The notes below the pieces were generated by a model. That model saw nothing but the letters and a program-made list of their open reading frames with translations, was not told where the DNA came from and ran no database searches. From Exophiala sp. HKRS030 (lineage: Eukaryota; Ascomycota; Eurotiomycetes; Chaetothyriales; Herpotrichiellaceae), in NCBI GenBank assembly GCA_023897205.1, contig JAHWDD010000008.1:1488001-1552000 (forward strand): a stretch of 64,000 nucleotides of DNA. The letters run 5' to 3'. This document shows positions 44,963 to 58,938 of this stretch, in pieces. A program made the position numbers and the translations under genes. Numbering within the stretch: position 1 is the first letter of the stretch; the number at the start of each line of letters is the position of its first letter.

Positions 44963-46069
44963 TCATGCATATTTTGTCGCGAGTTCTTCGCTCCGGTTTT
45001 GATATTGTGACCGGTACTTGTTGAGAAGGTCGAGTGAGATTTTGGATCCTCCACAGACGACGAGGACGACCTTGGACTCGGGCCGGAAATTTCGAAGGTA
45101 ATGTTTCAACCTGCCATCGTAGGCCAGTGCGACGCTGACGCCACAGGCCGGTTCGACCAGGTATCGCTCGTCGTCGAGGAACCGCCAACACGCCGAACAG
45201 GCCTCGGCGTCTTCGAGGACGACCGGCGTGACGGTCGGGCGTCTTCCCTGGACGAAAGCGTTCTCCGCCACCTGGATGGCCCCCAAGGACGTGGCGATGG
45301 ACGTGATGCCGGGGAGGGTGACCAACCTACCCTTTTCGACCGACTGCGCGAGGGAATCGGCACCCACCGTCTCCACCGGCATCACCTGTACCTCGTCCCC
45401 CCAACCGGCTCGGTCGAGACCCATCATGATTCCGGAGAATAGACCTCCGCCGCCGACGGAACACACGACGGCGTCCGGCGGTTGTCCGTCGGGCATTTGT
45501 TTCTTCATCTCGTCGACCATGGTGGATGCCCCCTCCCACACCGCGGGCTTGTCGAACGGGTGGATGTAGATGCCACGCTCGCCGTGCCTTTCTGCCGTCG
45601 GAATGACGGTCTCTCGGAGGTAAGTGTCGGCGTGGAACCAGGTCGCTCCGTGGACGATGACTTCGCTCGCACCGGCCGAACGAAGTTTGTCGATCGTCCA
45701 CTCGTCCGTGCTCTCCGGCACCACGACCGAGGCTTTGTATCCCAAGGAGACGGCCGCGGTGACGCAGGCCAGTCCAGCATTGCCGCCGGACGATGAATAG
45801 AAATGAACGTCTCGAGTCTTGTCGGAAGGGTCTTGGGATTGTATGCTGCTGATCATCGAGTTACCTATGCCCCTTGATTTGAATGACCCTGACGGCTGAA
45901 GGTTTTCGAGTTTGAGAAATATTCGGCTGTCGCATAAGGTCACCTGTTAGTATGGGTTCTTCGGGGAGGAGCTGGTCATGTGGAGAGGGTAGTACCATCC
46001 GGCAATTTTGGAGAGAATACTCGACTCCAGTAACGGCGTTTCGATCCATGGTTGCTTATACGAGGTCAT
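44963..46069 (-). CDS. L-serine/threonine dehydratase (PLP-dependent)
   Basis: Deaminates serine (and threonine) to pyruvate or 2-oxobutyrate plus ammonia; 345 residues from exons 45996-46069 and 44963-45926. The first exon (MTSYKQPWIETPLLESSILS) is easily missed; it joins in phase to CRIFLKLENLQPSGSFKSRG, whose lysine in GSFKSRG binds PLP. The phosphate loop is SSSGGNAGLA, and VCSVGGGGLFSGIM is the glycine-rich PLP loop. The length and lack of an ACT-like regulatory domain fit catabolic serine dehydratase (Cha1/SDS type) rather than biosynthetic Ilv1. Its promoter is divergent from homocitrate synthase. Confidence 0.92.
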
Positions 46070-49006
<2,937 letters not shown>

Positions 49007-49656
49007 AGGATGACGCAGCATGATCTTTTTTCCTATGATATTCCACGGCTCTGGAGAAGTAAAAATCTGGGGTTATTTTTCGGCGTCATTGAGGCATGGT
49101 CTATCTCAGCAGTTATGTATATATCAACGAGCTTGTTAAATGAGCTGAACGCGCGAGAGATAGAGACCAGAAAAGGGGAAAAACAACCAAAAGTGGCATT
49201 TTCTTCCTAGACGAGTGAGAGATAAAGTGGCACAATACAAGATAAAAACCTTGATACCAACATAGCCTCGCAAAACAGTGCACTCTTACGGAGGATGTTG
49301 TGTTCTATATTGCTCGCCATCCGTACTTCGTAATTTGGGCAGAATCACTTGGTATACGAAATACGAGTTCCGAGTTGCGCTGGAAAAACCGCCATGTGCG
49401 AGTGGCGAACAAAAAAGTGCGCAGCCAACCAGTAGCATACGGAGAAAAGAATTCCCTTGTGCCTAGGCACGAGTACGAGTGGTGGGTAACCTGCGTCACA
49501 TCTCAACGTGTACATACTCATTCGGCGCTTTATATGTTCGTCCACCTTCTTTCTCCTTTGTCGTGCTACTTCGAACGAAATCATTTGCCTTGTGATGTCT
49601 TTTCGATAGTCTCTACGCCTCCCTCCTCGCTTGCCCTCCTCCATCCCGCAGCAGCA
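49007..49656. other. Intergenic region and leader of the lyase gene
   Basis: The frame of the next gene is open from 49300, but encodes no conserved sequence until 49657, so I treat 49300-49656 as promoter and leader. Confidence 0.5.
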
Positions 49657-51396
49657 ATGGGTTCATCACCTCTCCCCGTCAGCTTGCAGAGCAAGTTCCA
49701 AAGGCGTCGGCCCCAAGCAGCAGCAGCCATGTCACGATTGAGGGACCACCAGGGCAACTTCAACATCCTACGAAACGTCATCTTTGTCCTGTTCTTGCTC
49801 CGGATCCTGCGCAAGTCGTTCTACTTCCTCCGCGGACACGGCTTGATCGGTTCGGTGCTCGTCCTCTACCGGTACCTCCACAAGAATGCATACAAATTTT
49901 TCCTAAGTCTGCCGGGAGTGAGGTCCCAAGTGGCCAAACAACTGGTCGCGGCGCGCAAGGACATGGAGGACAAACTGGTTCCCTCGGGTCCCGGGACGAA
50001 CCACTACTTGCACCTACCGAAGGAGCCTTGGACGAAAGAACAACTGCACACGGAACTCGAGTCGCTGGTGGCCATGAAGCGGACGCGCTGGGAAGAAGGA
50101 AAGGTCTCGGGCGCCGTGTACCACGGCGAGGATTTTCTCTTGGACATTCAGAGTGAGGCCATGAGGCTGTTCAGCGTCGCGAACCCGATCCACGCCGACG
50201 TGTTCCCCGCGGTCCGGAAAATGGAGGCCGAGGTGGTGGCCATGGTGCTGGCCCTGTTCAACGCGCCCGAGTCCGGGGCCGGGGCGACCACCTCGGGAGG
50301 CACGGAGTCGATCCTGATGGCTTGTCTGTCGGCGCGGCAAAAGGGTTATACAGAAAGAGGCATCACGGAACCCGAGATGATCATCCCCAGCACGGCCCAC
50401 GCCGCCTTCCACAAGGCCGCGAGCTACTTCAAGATCAAACTGCACCAGGTCGCGTGTCCCGCCCCAGAGTACATGGTCGACGTCGCCCGAGTCAGGAGGT
50501 TGATCAACCCCAACACAATACTGCTCGTCGGCTCGGCACCGAATTACCCTCACGGCATAGTCGACAACATCCCGGCCCTGTCGAAATTGGCAGTCTCTTA
50601 CAAGATTCCTCTTCATGTCGACTGCTGTCTGGGTTCGTTCATCATGCCTTGCTTGGCGAAAGCCGGTTTCCCTTCCCCTTGGGCCGACGAGGGTGGGTTT
50701 GATTTCCGTCAGCCCGGCGTGACCTCCATAAGCGTCGATACGCACAAGTACGGATTCGCCCCGAAGGGAAACAGCTGCGTTCTCTACAGGAACCGCGAGC
50801 TCAGAGAGTACCAGTACTTTATTTGTCCCGAGTGGGCTGGCGGCGTCTACGGGTCACCCAGCATCGCCGGGTCACGTCCCGGTGCGCTCATCGCGGGCTG
50901 CTGGGCCAGCATGATGGCCATCGGCGAAAAGGGATACGTCGACGCCGCGCACAAGATCGTCAGCACGAAATTGACCATCGAGAACGCCGTCAAGGAACAC
51001 CCCGTCCTGAAAGAGACACTCAGGATCCTAGGTCGACCGATGGTCAGCGTGGTCGCGTTCGAGTCCATCGACCCCGCCGTGTCCATCTACGACGTCTCCG
51101 ACGCCATGTCCCACCGAGGGTGGCACCTGAACTCGCTCCAGGACCCTCCCGGCGTCCACGTCGCCGTGACGCTGCCGATGACGAGACCGGGGGCCGTCGA
51201 CGGTCTGATCGACGACCTCGTCGCCACGATCAAGGAGGAAAAGGAGAAGGCCGTGGAAAGATTAAAGGCCGGGGGACCGATCGAGAAAGGAAAAGGCTCG
51301 AGTGCCCAACTGTACGGCGTCGCCGGTAGCATACCGGACAAGAGCATCGTCGAGAAGATCGTCGTCGCTTATTTGGATACCCTTTATAAAGCGTGA
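49657..51396 (+). CDS. Dihydrosphingosine/sphingosine-1-phosphate lyase
   Basis: ER-membrane PLP enzyme (Dpl1 type) that cleaves long-chain base phosphates into a fatty aldehyde and phosphoethanolamine, the exit step of sphingolipid metabolism. 579 residues, intronless. The start at 49657 (AGCAATGGG) gives MGSSPLPVSL; one membrane helix lies near residues 37-58 (NVIFVLFLLRILRKSFYF). The PLP fold shows GATTSGGTESILMACLSARQ, HVDCCLGSFIMPC and the Schiff-base lysine K364 in SVDTHKYGFAPKG. GVYGSPSIAGSRPGALIAGC is the conserved group II decarboxylase-like segment. Family length is normal and all key residues appear present. Confidence 0.96.
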   Translation: MGSSPLPVSLQSKFQRRRPQAAAAMSRLRDHQGNFNILRNVIFVLFLLRILRKSFYFLRGHGLIGSVLVLYRYLHKNAYKFFLSLPGVRSQVAKQLVAARKDMEDKLVPSGPGTNHYLHLPKEPWTKEQLHTELESLVAMKRTRWEEGKVSGAVYHGEDFLLDIQSEAMRLFSVANPIHADVFPAVRKMEAEVVAMVLALFNAPESGAGATTSGGTESILMACLSARQKGYTERGITEPEMIIPSTAHAAFHKAASYFKIKLHQVACPAPEYMVDVARVRRLINPNTILLVGSAPNYPHGIVDNIPALSKLAVSYKIPLHVDCCLGSFIMPCLAKAGFPSPWADEGGFDFRQPGVTSISVDTHKYGFAPKGNSCVLYRNRELREYQYFICPEWAGGVYGSPSIAGSRPGALIAGCWASMMAIGEKGYVDAAHKIVSTKLTIENAVKEHPVLKETLRILGRPMVSVVAFESIDPAVSIYDVSDAMSHRGWHLNSLQDPPGVHVAVTLPMTRPGAVDGLIDDLVATIKEEKEKAVERLKAGGPIEKGKGSSAQLYGVAGSIPDKSIVEKIVVAYLDTLYKA

Positions 51397-51848
51397 TGGT
51401 GGGAATTTTCGTCCCTCGACTACTTTGCGGTACGACTTTTTTTGTGGATTCATAGCCTGAATTATGTCGCCGTCATAGCCATTATTCAATTCATATATGA
51501 CAAACATAATTCACTCATGTGTTGGCAGATATGGTCAAGCGTGATGTCGTTTGCCTTTGTGCTTCAGACATTTCTGATCCTCTATCGCTTTGCTCGCCTT
51601 GAGATGAATTATGAGGGTACAATATGAAGTATAAATTGACACGACCTGGTTAACTAGGTAATTAGATATTCATGTCGGAAACCCCCCAAGTCCATTCTGC
51701 CAAAGCACCTGCTCTCAAAATCGTTCTTCTCAAGGCCAGGGAGTTCACTCGACTGTATACGTATGTTGTTAGTGCTTGCCTCGAAAGAGCCCTTCCACTG
51801 CTCGGTCGTTGTCGTGAGTTGCCTCAAACCGGCCCCTGTGGAAGAGGC
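51397..51848. other. Convergent intergenic region
   Basis: 3' flanks of two genes; no gene recognised. Confidence 0.5.
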
Positions 51849-53770
51849 CTAGGGAGGGAAAAGAGTGTCGAAATCTAGTACTAGGTCTCGACTTGTAAAG
51901 AGAGGTGTTGGCAGAGTACGCAGCGTGAGAGGCCCTGGGAAGCCTGACATTGGCTTGGTTATTCGTTCCACCACATAGAACTTCTCGGTTAGAGATGCTG
52001 GCATTCCCACAATTGAAAAATCGAGATAGACAAAGACTCGTGCTGTGCGAATGCCGGCTTTGCGTACGTGAACCCTTTTGAAAACTTGTATCTCGATCCG
52101 CTGCTTCTGGAGCATTGGGGAATCGAATGCGATTTCCGCGTCCTCATCGACTGTCCCGCCTCCTTCATACTGATACTCATAATGGGAACTTCCAACTTCA
52201 CCCATTCCCTCGTTGACATTGGCAATTTCAAACACGCAGATGTTGCTGCTACCAGTGAGATTAGCTGTAATAACGATGGAATGACTCTTACCAACGCAAG
52301 CGGCCCGTACCGAGGGTGCTCAAAAACCCTGGGCAGTCAGACCTTGGGCAAATAGCCTCAGAATCACTCCCTCTGGTAGAATAAAGCTCTTCAAGAAGTA
52401 TAGACATTTGCACCGTTGCCCCCGGAAAGACGGTATTCCTCCACTGGGCAGGCACAATTTCGCTGCCTCCCCGTTGCATATCCAGCAGAACATAGGCTCC
52501 TTTCCCAATGTGGTCTTCACCTGGGAATCCTTCGAATTGATGGCGTAGAAACCTATCCACCATCTGCTTCTGAATTAGAAGAAAAACACCGAGAGAGAAG
52601 GGCATTCATACGTCGAAATGCTGAAAGTACTCGTAGGGCAACAGTTTCGATCGTCCTAGAACGTCCTCAAACAGGATGCTGTCCTGCGTGTGGAGGCAAG
52701 GAGTACGGCTGAGATGATCCTGTACCGTCCGAAGCATGCCGTACATTTCGAAATGAGAAGCCCTTGAGGATTAGTTCAACGTGTGTGCGAGAGCCCAGGG
52801 AGCATGGTCATACGTGATCCTCCGTAACATGTCGCGGAATTCGTGAGGCAGACTACTGAATCTTTTCAGATGTTAGCTCATCTTCTCAATTGCCATTTTG
52901 TAGACTCACGTTGCTAGGACCTTGGCCCAGTTCTGCGTGAGGCTGGTCATGGCATGAGATAACGATCTGTCCCTTTTGTCGGCCTCGTCTAACTTCGACA
53001 CTATTTGTTGCGTATTGTCATCGAAGCTTGTCTGAAGCTTCCTCTGGCCGTCACCCACTTGCTGCAGCGTGTCCGTCTGGCTGACGACCGAGCTGCTGAT
53101 ACGAGTCTGCTCGACTGACATGGACTCGAGTTTGGAGAACAACTTGGGAAGTCCTTCGTTCGTCTGTGCTGCGACTCTGCCTAAATTCTCGCTGATCACG
53201 AGTTAGCGACAATGGCAGATATGATTCACAGACCTTACGCATTTTGGACTGAAAGAAGCAAATTCAGACTGAGAACTTTCGCTGATATCATGGCTCGGAG
53301 CTTCTGCACTTCCTGTCCCATCTGAAGAGCCCATTGCGACTTTCGGATAGTCCCTCCAAGAGCAGAGCGCTTTGCAAAGGGGCCTAATCTCTGCTCAAAC
53401 TTTTGGAGGCGCTGGAGAAACGCATTGAGAGGTATTTGGCACGTCAGGGCTAAGCAACGGATTGCATCGAGATGGGAAATATTATCCTCAGTAGGCTGAA
53501 GAGTCTGGATAGTCTCAAGCGTCCTCTTGAGACCTTGGAGCTCAATGTCGAGTTGCTGGTATTCGAACGAGGCGCCATCGACGGTACGCAAGGCTTTTCC
53601 AACTTTGACGATCAGCCCTATAGGCAGTGCAGTTAGCTTCATAGATGGCGCATGGTTGAATGTATGCAATAACCCGAATAAGTCTCGTGAGTTTGCCTGA
53701 CTTGTTGGGGGCAAGTTTTACCTATCGCACACACGAAGTCACCTGCAGAGAAACCGAACGGAACTACCAT
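51849..53770 (-). CDS. Fungal STAND-type N-terminal and ubiquitin-like domain protein, seven exons
   Basis: A 524-residue protein assembled from exons 53722-53770, 53239-53617, 52910-53191, 52814-52855, 52612-52762, 52292-52563 and 51849-52248, all in phase (total 1575 nt). It begins MVVPFGFSAGDFVCAIGLIV, the hallmark of a helical N-terminal domain seen in many fungal NLR/STAND and ankyrin proteins, followed by EYQQLDIELQGLKRTLETIQ. A coiled-coil region (DTLQQVGDGQRKLQTSFDDN) comes next. Then FEDVLGRSKLLPYEYFQHFD and RHQFEGFPGEDHIGKGAYVL match the ubiquitin-like ULD_2-type domain of similar proteins. The C-terminal 130 residues (from CSNICVFEIANVNEGMGEVG) are beta-rich and end in LTLRTLPTPLFTSRDLVLDF. 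No NACHT or kinase core is present, so the function is unknown. Introns of 43-48 nt are at the lower limit. Confidence 0.72.
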
Positions 53771-54228
53771 TGTCCAGCCAATATGTTGTGGGCGTTACGG
53801 TCGGTTGGTTCCCGTAGTCTGAAACAAAGAGCACAAAGAATGCGAAAGTAGGTGATGGAGGAAGAATATCGCATTGATACTGTGTTTAGTGAGTGAAGGC
53901 AGAAAATCCAGCAAAGACTTCGTCAGGCTGAGTGGTGGCTGTGCGTCTTTGACCTTGGGCAAGCGAGGGACTCGCATGCATTCATTGGTAGACATTTTTG
54001 ATTTCGCACGCAGCCTGCAAGACGCTCAATTTAGTTCAGCATCAAGCGATATCATTGGTGGTAACTCTACGAGTAGGTAGGTAATTCGCGGCCATGGAAA
54101 GGAGCACTCTGTATTTCTGTTGCTATTGCCGATTCGTGTTCTCAAGATATGATCACTGTGGTACAGGTAGGCATGCATGCATCTGCCTGCTCGAGAGGCC
54201 CAATGGCACCGTCGCGCTTGTCAGGTGT
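53771..54228. other. Intergenic region
   Basis: No gene recognised between the STAND-like protein and the permease. Confidence 0.5.
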
Positions 54229-55906
54229 TTAGTAAATATACTTATATCTCGGGTGGTGGTCGCCGAGCATCTTGAACTGTTCATCCTCACTGAGATGCTC
54301 AATACCCTTGAGCAAGGTTTCAGGTCGCTCTTCCTTGATTCTGTTCAACCGTCGAAGCCATAAGAGTTCACAGACAGTAAGTCCCTGAGCAATGCATGCC
54401 ACGGAAAGGTCGAACTTTGCGCCCAATGGATAGTACGGAGCGTCCGAAGTCGGATAGATCCACGTACTGATGATTCCGCCAATGGATGTGAACATTGCCA
54501 TCAATGCAATCGCGGTTGCTCGTCTTGTGTAGCCGGCGGCGTTGTTTGGGAGCCAGCTGAGTCCACATGGAGCCATCGCGTAGGCTCCGGTAAAGAGAAT
54601 GCAGATACCAGTGTACCGTGCCGCGAACCCACGCGCCTTGTACATCATCACTGCACCTACAATGGCGAAGACCAGCGTGATGTTGAGCGCGAAACCGCGC
54701 GCCTGGTAGCGGTCTGAACCAAGAGCGGCGAGGATGGTGACAATAAATGCGCAGGCATATGGTGGCACGGTGAGGAGTTGGGTGACGGTAGGACTGTACC
54801 CAAGTGCCTTGACAATCGAAGGCCCAAAAACCGAGAGGCCAAATCCAAGCACCGCGGCGCATAAGTTGATGGCGAGTAAAATCCAGACATGGAGGTCTTT
54901 GGCAACGGACAACACAGCTTTTATGGTCACCTTTTCCGTTCCAAAGCTGTTCGATTCTTTCTCCAAGCGGCGCATACAGTAGAGTTTCTCCTCCTCGCTC
55001 AACAGGCGGACTTGAGCAGGCGTGTTTGGCAGAATGAAAAAGGCGATAAGACCTACACCGATGGTGATGACACCTTCAATCAGGAAGATCCACTGCCAAC
55101 CCCGAAGGCCGCCGTTGCCATTGAGCTGTCCGATTGCGGCGGCTAGTAGCCCAGAAAATGCGCCACTGAACGAGACCGCGGTAAAAAAGAAGGCGATTCG
55201 AAATTGTAGTTCAGTGCGTCGGTAGAAGCTTGAAAGGTACAATATCATGCCTGGATAAAGGCCCCCTTCGGTCAGACCCAGGAAGAATCGAGCAGCAACA
55301 AATCCTCCAAAAGACGTGACTTGGCACTGCAGAGCCGACACCAAGCCCCAAGATACACAGAGGAAGGGAATCAATCGCCGGGGGCCGATCTTCTTCAAAA
55401 GAAGATTACTCGGAATCTCTACCAGCATGTAGGGCACGTATGTAGTTGTAATTGCTAACAGACACAGTTTAGTATTTGATGATCGGTAAGAGGCTGCTTT
55501 TCAACGTACCAACTTTGTACTCCCAGTCCGTCAATTTGATGTCCTTGGTGAATCCGGCCTGATAAAAAGTGAGCAACCCAAGACGTACAAGGGCGGGCAT
55601 CACCTCTGTACTTACGACGCGAGCATTGCCCACATTTGCACGGTCAAGATAGCCAAGCAGGTAGATGAAGCATATGATAGGCAGCAGATAGATGTCCAAT
55701 TTTCGGTTCACTCGACGGTTGTACTTCGAGTCTTCTTCAGTGCCTAATGCCTCTTCGCTGTCGATCGAGGCATTTTCGACCTCGGTTTGATGCTCCTTCA
55801 TTCCGTCCACTGCGATCATTGTGGCCCCTGGGGCACCATTCATTCCTCCAACCATTGTGTCACTCGAAGCCCAAGGGGGTGTAGTAGTAGTGCCTTTAAG
55901 CAGCAA
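54229..55906 (-). CDS. MFS permease, anion:cation symporter (Tna1/Dal5) type
   Basis: A 521-residue plasma membrane transporter from exons 55616-55906, 55510-55558 and 54229-55454. The family start of segment 1 (NRKLDIYLLPIICFIYLLGY) and LDRANVGNARV are in exon 1. The tiny second exon (AGFTKDIKLTDWEYKV) gives the external loop, and ITTTYVPYMLVEIPSNLLLK begins exon 3. RFFLGLTEGGLYPGMILYLS and YRRTELQFRIAFFFTA mark segments 4-5. Twelve segments can be followed. Substrates in the family include nicotinate, pantothenate, allantoate and other organic anions. It is divergent from a Zn2Cys6 regulator 0.5 kb away and close to a CoA-transferase and a decarboxylase, suggesting uptake of an organic acid. 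Confidence 0.9.
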
Positions 55907-56407
55907 CTAAGAAGTATCTTGGTTAGGCGATCCTCACGGAGAAAATCCATGATCGAGCAGTGTTCATATATGCCATATATGTACTTCAATTCGGCTTCAG
56001 CTCATGCTGAAAGGTTCGGATGTGTTTCTGGAGCCTGGCCTCAGTCTGGGGATTCGCTTTGAATCTGGGGTAGAGTCTAACAATCCCAATTGCAGGATTC
56101 TCAGCCGTGGAGAAGATGGTCGTGGCGGTTGCGGAAGCAAATTAACCGAACACCCACCGCGTGTACGCCGGATCCACATATCGTTCAATTTGCCCCAGAT
56201 CATCCCAGTTCACGAAGAAGAGGGGCGGCCTTTAGACATTCACCCTCCGCAGTTAGCGTCAGTGCCACTTGAACCTCACCGGGAGCAATTTTGCCGTACT
56301 TTTTCATAGCGAACATCGCCGTCCTGCATCACGGAACCAAGTTTCGGTCAGTCTGCCTCCGTGAGCTGGCACTGCTTCAAGGAAGGGCGCCGTTCCAGAT
56401 ATCTGTA
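55907..56407. other. Divergent promoter region, permease / regulator
   Basis: 500 bp between the divergent permease and Zn2Cys6 genes. CGG triplets occur but I could not define a repeated operator by eye. Confidence 0.45.
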
Positions 56408-58728
56408 ATGGCTGGGCAAGGTTGGACTGGAAGAGAACGATCCGACGAAGACAGACCAGCCAAACGAGTCAGAATCGTAGCGGCATGTGAATCGTGTCGG
56501 TCCAGGAAGGTGAAATGTGATGGAAAGAAACCCGGTGAGTCTAACCGTACGGTATGCCAAGCAGCATGCGACAAGACCAGCTAGAAAAAATCCGCCCAGA
56601 TCACTGACAACCTCTAGTATGCACCCCCTGCGCGAAGATACACGGCGGTGGCAAAGACTGTGTCTGGACTTCGCGCAGGTATCGAGGTGCTGGCATCTCC
56701 AAAGAAGACATCCTTCAATTGCGCCGCAGGATTGAAGACTTGGAAGGCGGTGGCAGGATAGCACTTGAGCCTCCTGAACAAAGTTCACCCCCGGAAAGCG
56801 CAGTAGATGATGAAGCCAACAAAGTCAACGCGATGATGGGCCTGGCTGATGAAGGGTGGCAAGAGAAAAGTAACGACTGGGATTCGAGTGCAAACAATTT
56901 CATTCGCCAGATCAAGACCATCCTCGCCAATAAAGCAGGCTCAGGGCTGTCGGAAATTGAAGACACACAGTCTCCAGCAATCTCCTCTCACTCTAGTACA
57001 GATAGGCGGTCAAAGAGAAACCAAAGTGTCGACATTGTGCGGGCTCTTCCTGACCGACGAGAGGCCGATCGACTTCTTACGATCTATTGGCATCTCAAGG
57101 CAACCCTGTTTCCAATTCTCGAACGCGAAGAATTCGATGCCAGGTACGAGGCTCTCTGGTCTGGTGAGCCATTGAGAGATGATGATCGGATTTTTCTGTG
57201 CATGATCAATATCATGTTCAGCCTTGCCACCATCTTGGATCCTGCCGAACATTCCAAACGAAGATTGAGCAGAGCTGGTGAATTCTATCAGCGGGCCCAG
57301 CAAAGCCTCAACTTCACGGTCCTTCAAAGCCGATCAACACTGACCATTCAATGCTTCTTGCTGCTGGGGTCTTACTTGCAAAGCACCAATGATTCTCAGC
57401 AATGCTGGGTCTATGTGGGTCTGGCAATCCGCATTGCACAGAGCCTTGGGCTCGATCGTGCTTCGACAAGTGCCAACGCCCCAACACTGAAAAGGCGGGA
57501 GACGTTGCGCAAGATCTGGCACGGGTGTGTCTTTATGGACCGGGTGCTCGCCCTGGCCTTCGGCCGACAGCCGATTATTTCGTTCAACGCGGCAAGCCAA
57601 GTTCCTCCGCCTCTCAGTCATGATCCTCAGCAATGCAAATGCTTCACGAGCCTATCCGATGCTGACCCAGATGAGGAGGAATGCCACTTCTTCGTGGAGT
57701 CGCTCAAATACTACGAGCTAATCAGTCAGACTCTGATGACTTTGTACAATTCTCCTTCCGAGACTAGCGGTAGCGATGATCCATACGTCCTCTATTTTGG
57801 CGCTCCAGGCCCAAAGACGGTGGGTTACCTGGCCGAGATCGATCAGAAATTAAGGTCTTGGAGGTCTGGCCTCCCCTTTCATCTACGATCCTCCCTGGAT
57901 GTACATAAATCGAAAGTCCATCAACGGCAATCCAACACATTGTGGCTACGAGACCATTATATACGCCTCTTGATGTTGAGGCCTATTCTTTCTCGATTTT
58001 GCTCGCGAGCTGGTCATGTTAAGGAGTCCCTCGAGGAGATGATGCCCTGGCAATTGGCTTTGCAAATTTCGGTTCTGTGTGTCAAAACGGCGCTGGAGGT
58101 GATTGACTTTTTCAACGCTACCATCCAAGAAACAACCACGGACAGCCTCGAAGACATCATACCAGCGTGGTGGTATAGTATCTTGTATATCTATACCGCA
58201 GCGAGTGTTATGGTTGTGGCTAGGATCAATCCTGGTATTCTGAACGGCATTTCTGAGACGGTGATATTTGAGGCATGCCGTAATGTCATCCAAGTCTTGA
58301 AGAGGTTCGAGACGTACAGTCCGCAGGCCAAAACGTATTCCGCTTCGATAGAGGTGCTCTTTTCTCAAGTCACTCCTTCGGCTTTCAGGACTCAGCGCAT
58401 TCAAGAGCCAACCAACCTATACCACCCGCATCCATTATTGTCACAACCTCCCCACATGCACAACCCTACCATGCCCTTCGGGCTAGAGAGAGGTCTTTCA
58501 AACACAATGAGCACCGGTCCACTATGGTGGGACACTCGGCTTGCTGAGGGAGGATCGCGAGACGGGATGCAGGCGCAGTTGCAGGACCCAGGCCAAGAAT
58601 ATGGCACAGCTTTACAGATGGGTGATCTTATGCCAGGCTCACCGGGCCCTTTAAACTTCACCGATACCTCGAATTTGTGGATGGATCTCTGTGACATGAC
58701 CTGGCTGAATAATGCTCCATTCCAATGA
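56408..58728 (+). CDS. Zn2Cys6 fungal transcription factor
   Basis: A 745-residue regulator from exons 56408-56534 and 56618-58728. The 83-nt intron splits the zinc cluster; after splicing Cys27, 30, 37, 44, 47 and 57 are spaced as expected (CESCRSRKVKC..CTPCAKIHGGGKDC). A short coiled coil follows (ISKEDILQLRRRIEDLEGG), typical of dimerisation. The Fungal_trans domain lies at roughly residues 150-500 (LLTIYWHLKATLFPILEREE, VYVGLAIRIAQSLGLDRAST). The C-terminus is a Pro/Gly/Met-rich likely activation region ending WMDLCDMTWLNNAPFQ. It is probably the pathway regulator of the surrounding permease, CoA-transferase and decarboxylase genes; that is inferred from position. Confidence 0.88.
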
Positions 58729-58938
58729 AGTCTATGCAGTACTGATATGCGAAGCGTGTGGATTTCCAACATAGGCTTGCTGGTTTCTGCCTCGCGGTTT
58801 TGAACTGACTGGCTTATGGATATCACTGGGCCAACAATTCGAAAGAGATTCGAGCCCTACATAATCGGGAACGTTCAGATTAACGGAGAAGCTATCATTT
58901 CGTCCAAGTTTCGACTCGTACTACTCGGGCTTGTCCAT

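Noticed and set aside
49300..49656. In-frame 119-codon extension of the sphingosine-phosphate lyase
   Set aside because: Not conserved in composition or sequence, while the ATG at 49657 directly precedes the normal N-terminal anchor; treated as leader.
50014..50745. 243-codon minus-strand frame opposite the lyase gene
   Set aside because: Antisense shadow; the plus strand holds all PLP-enzyme motifs.
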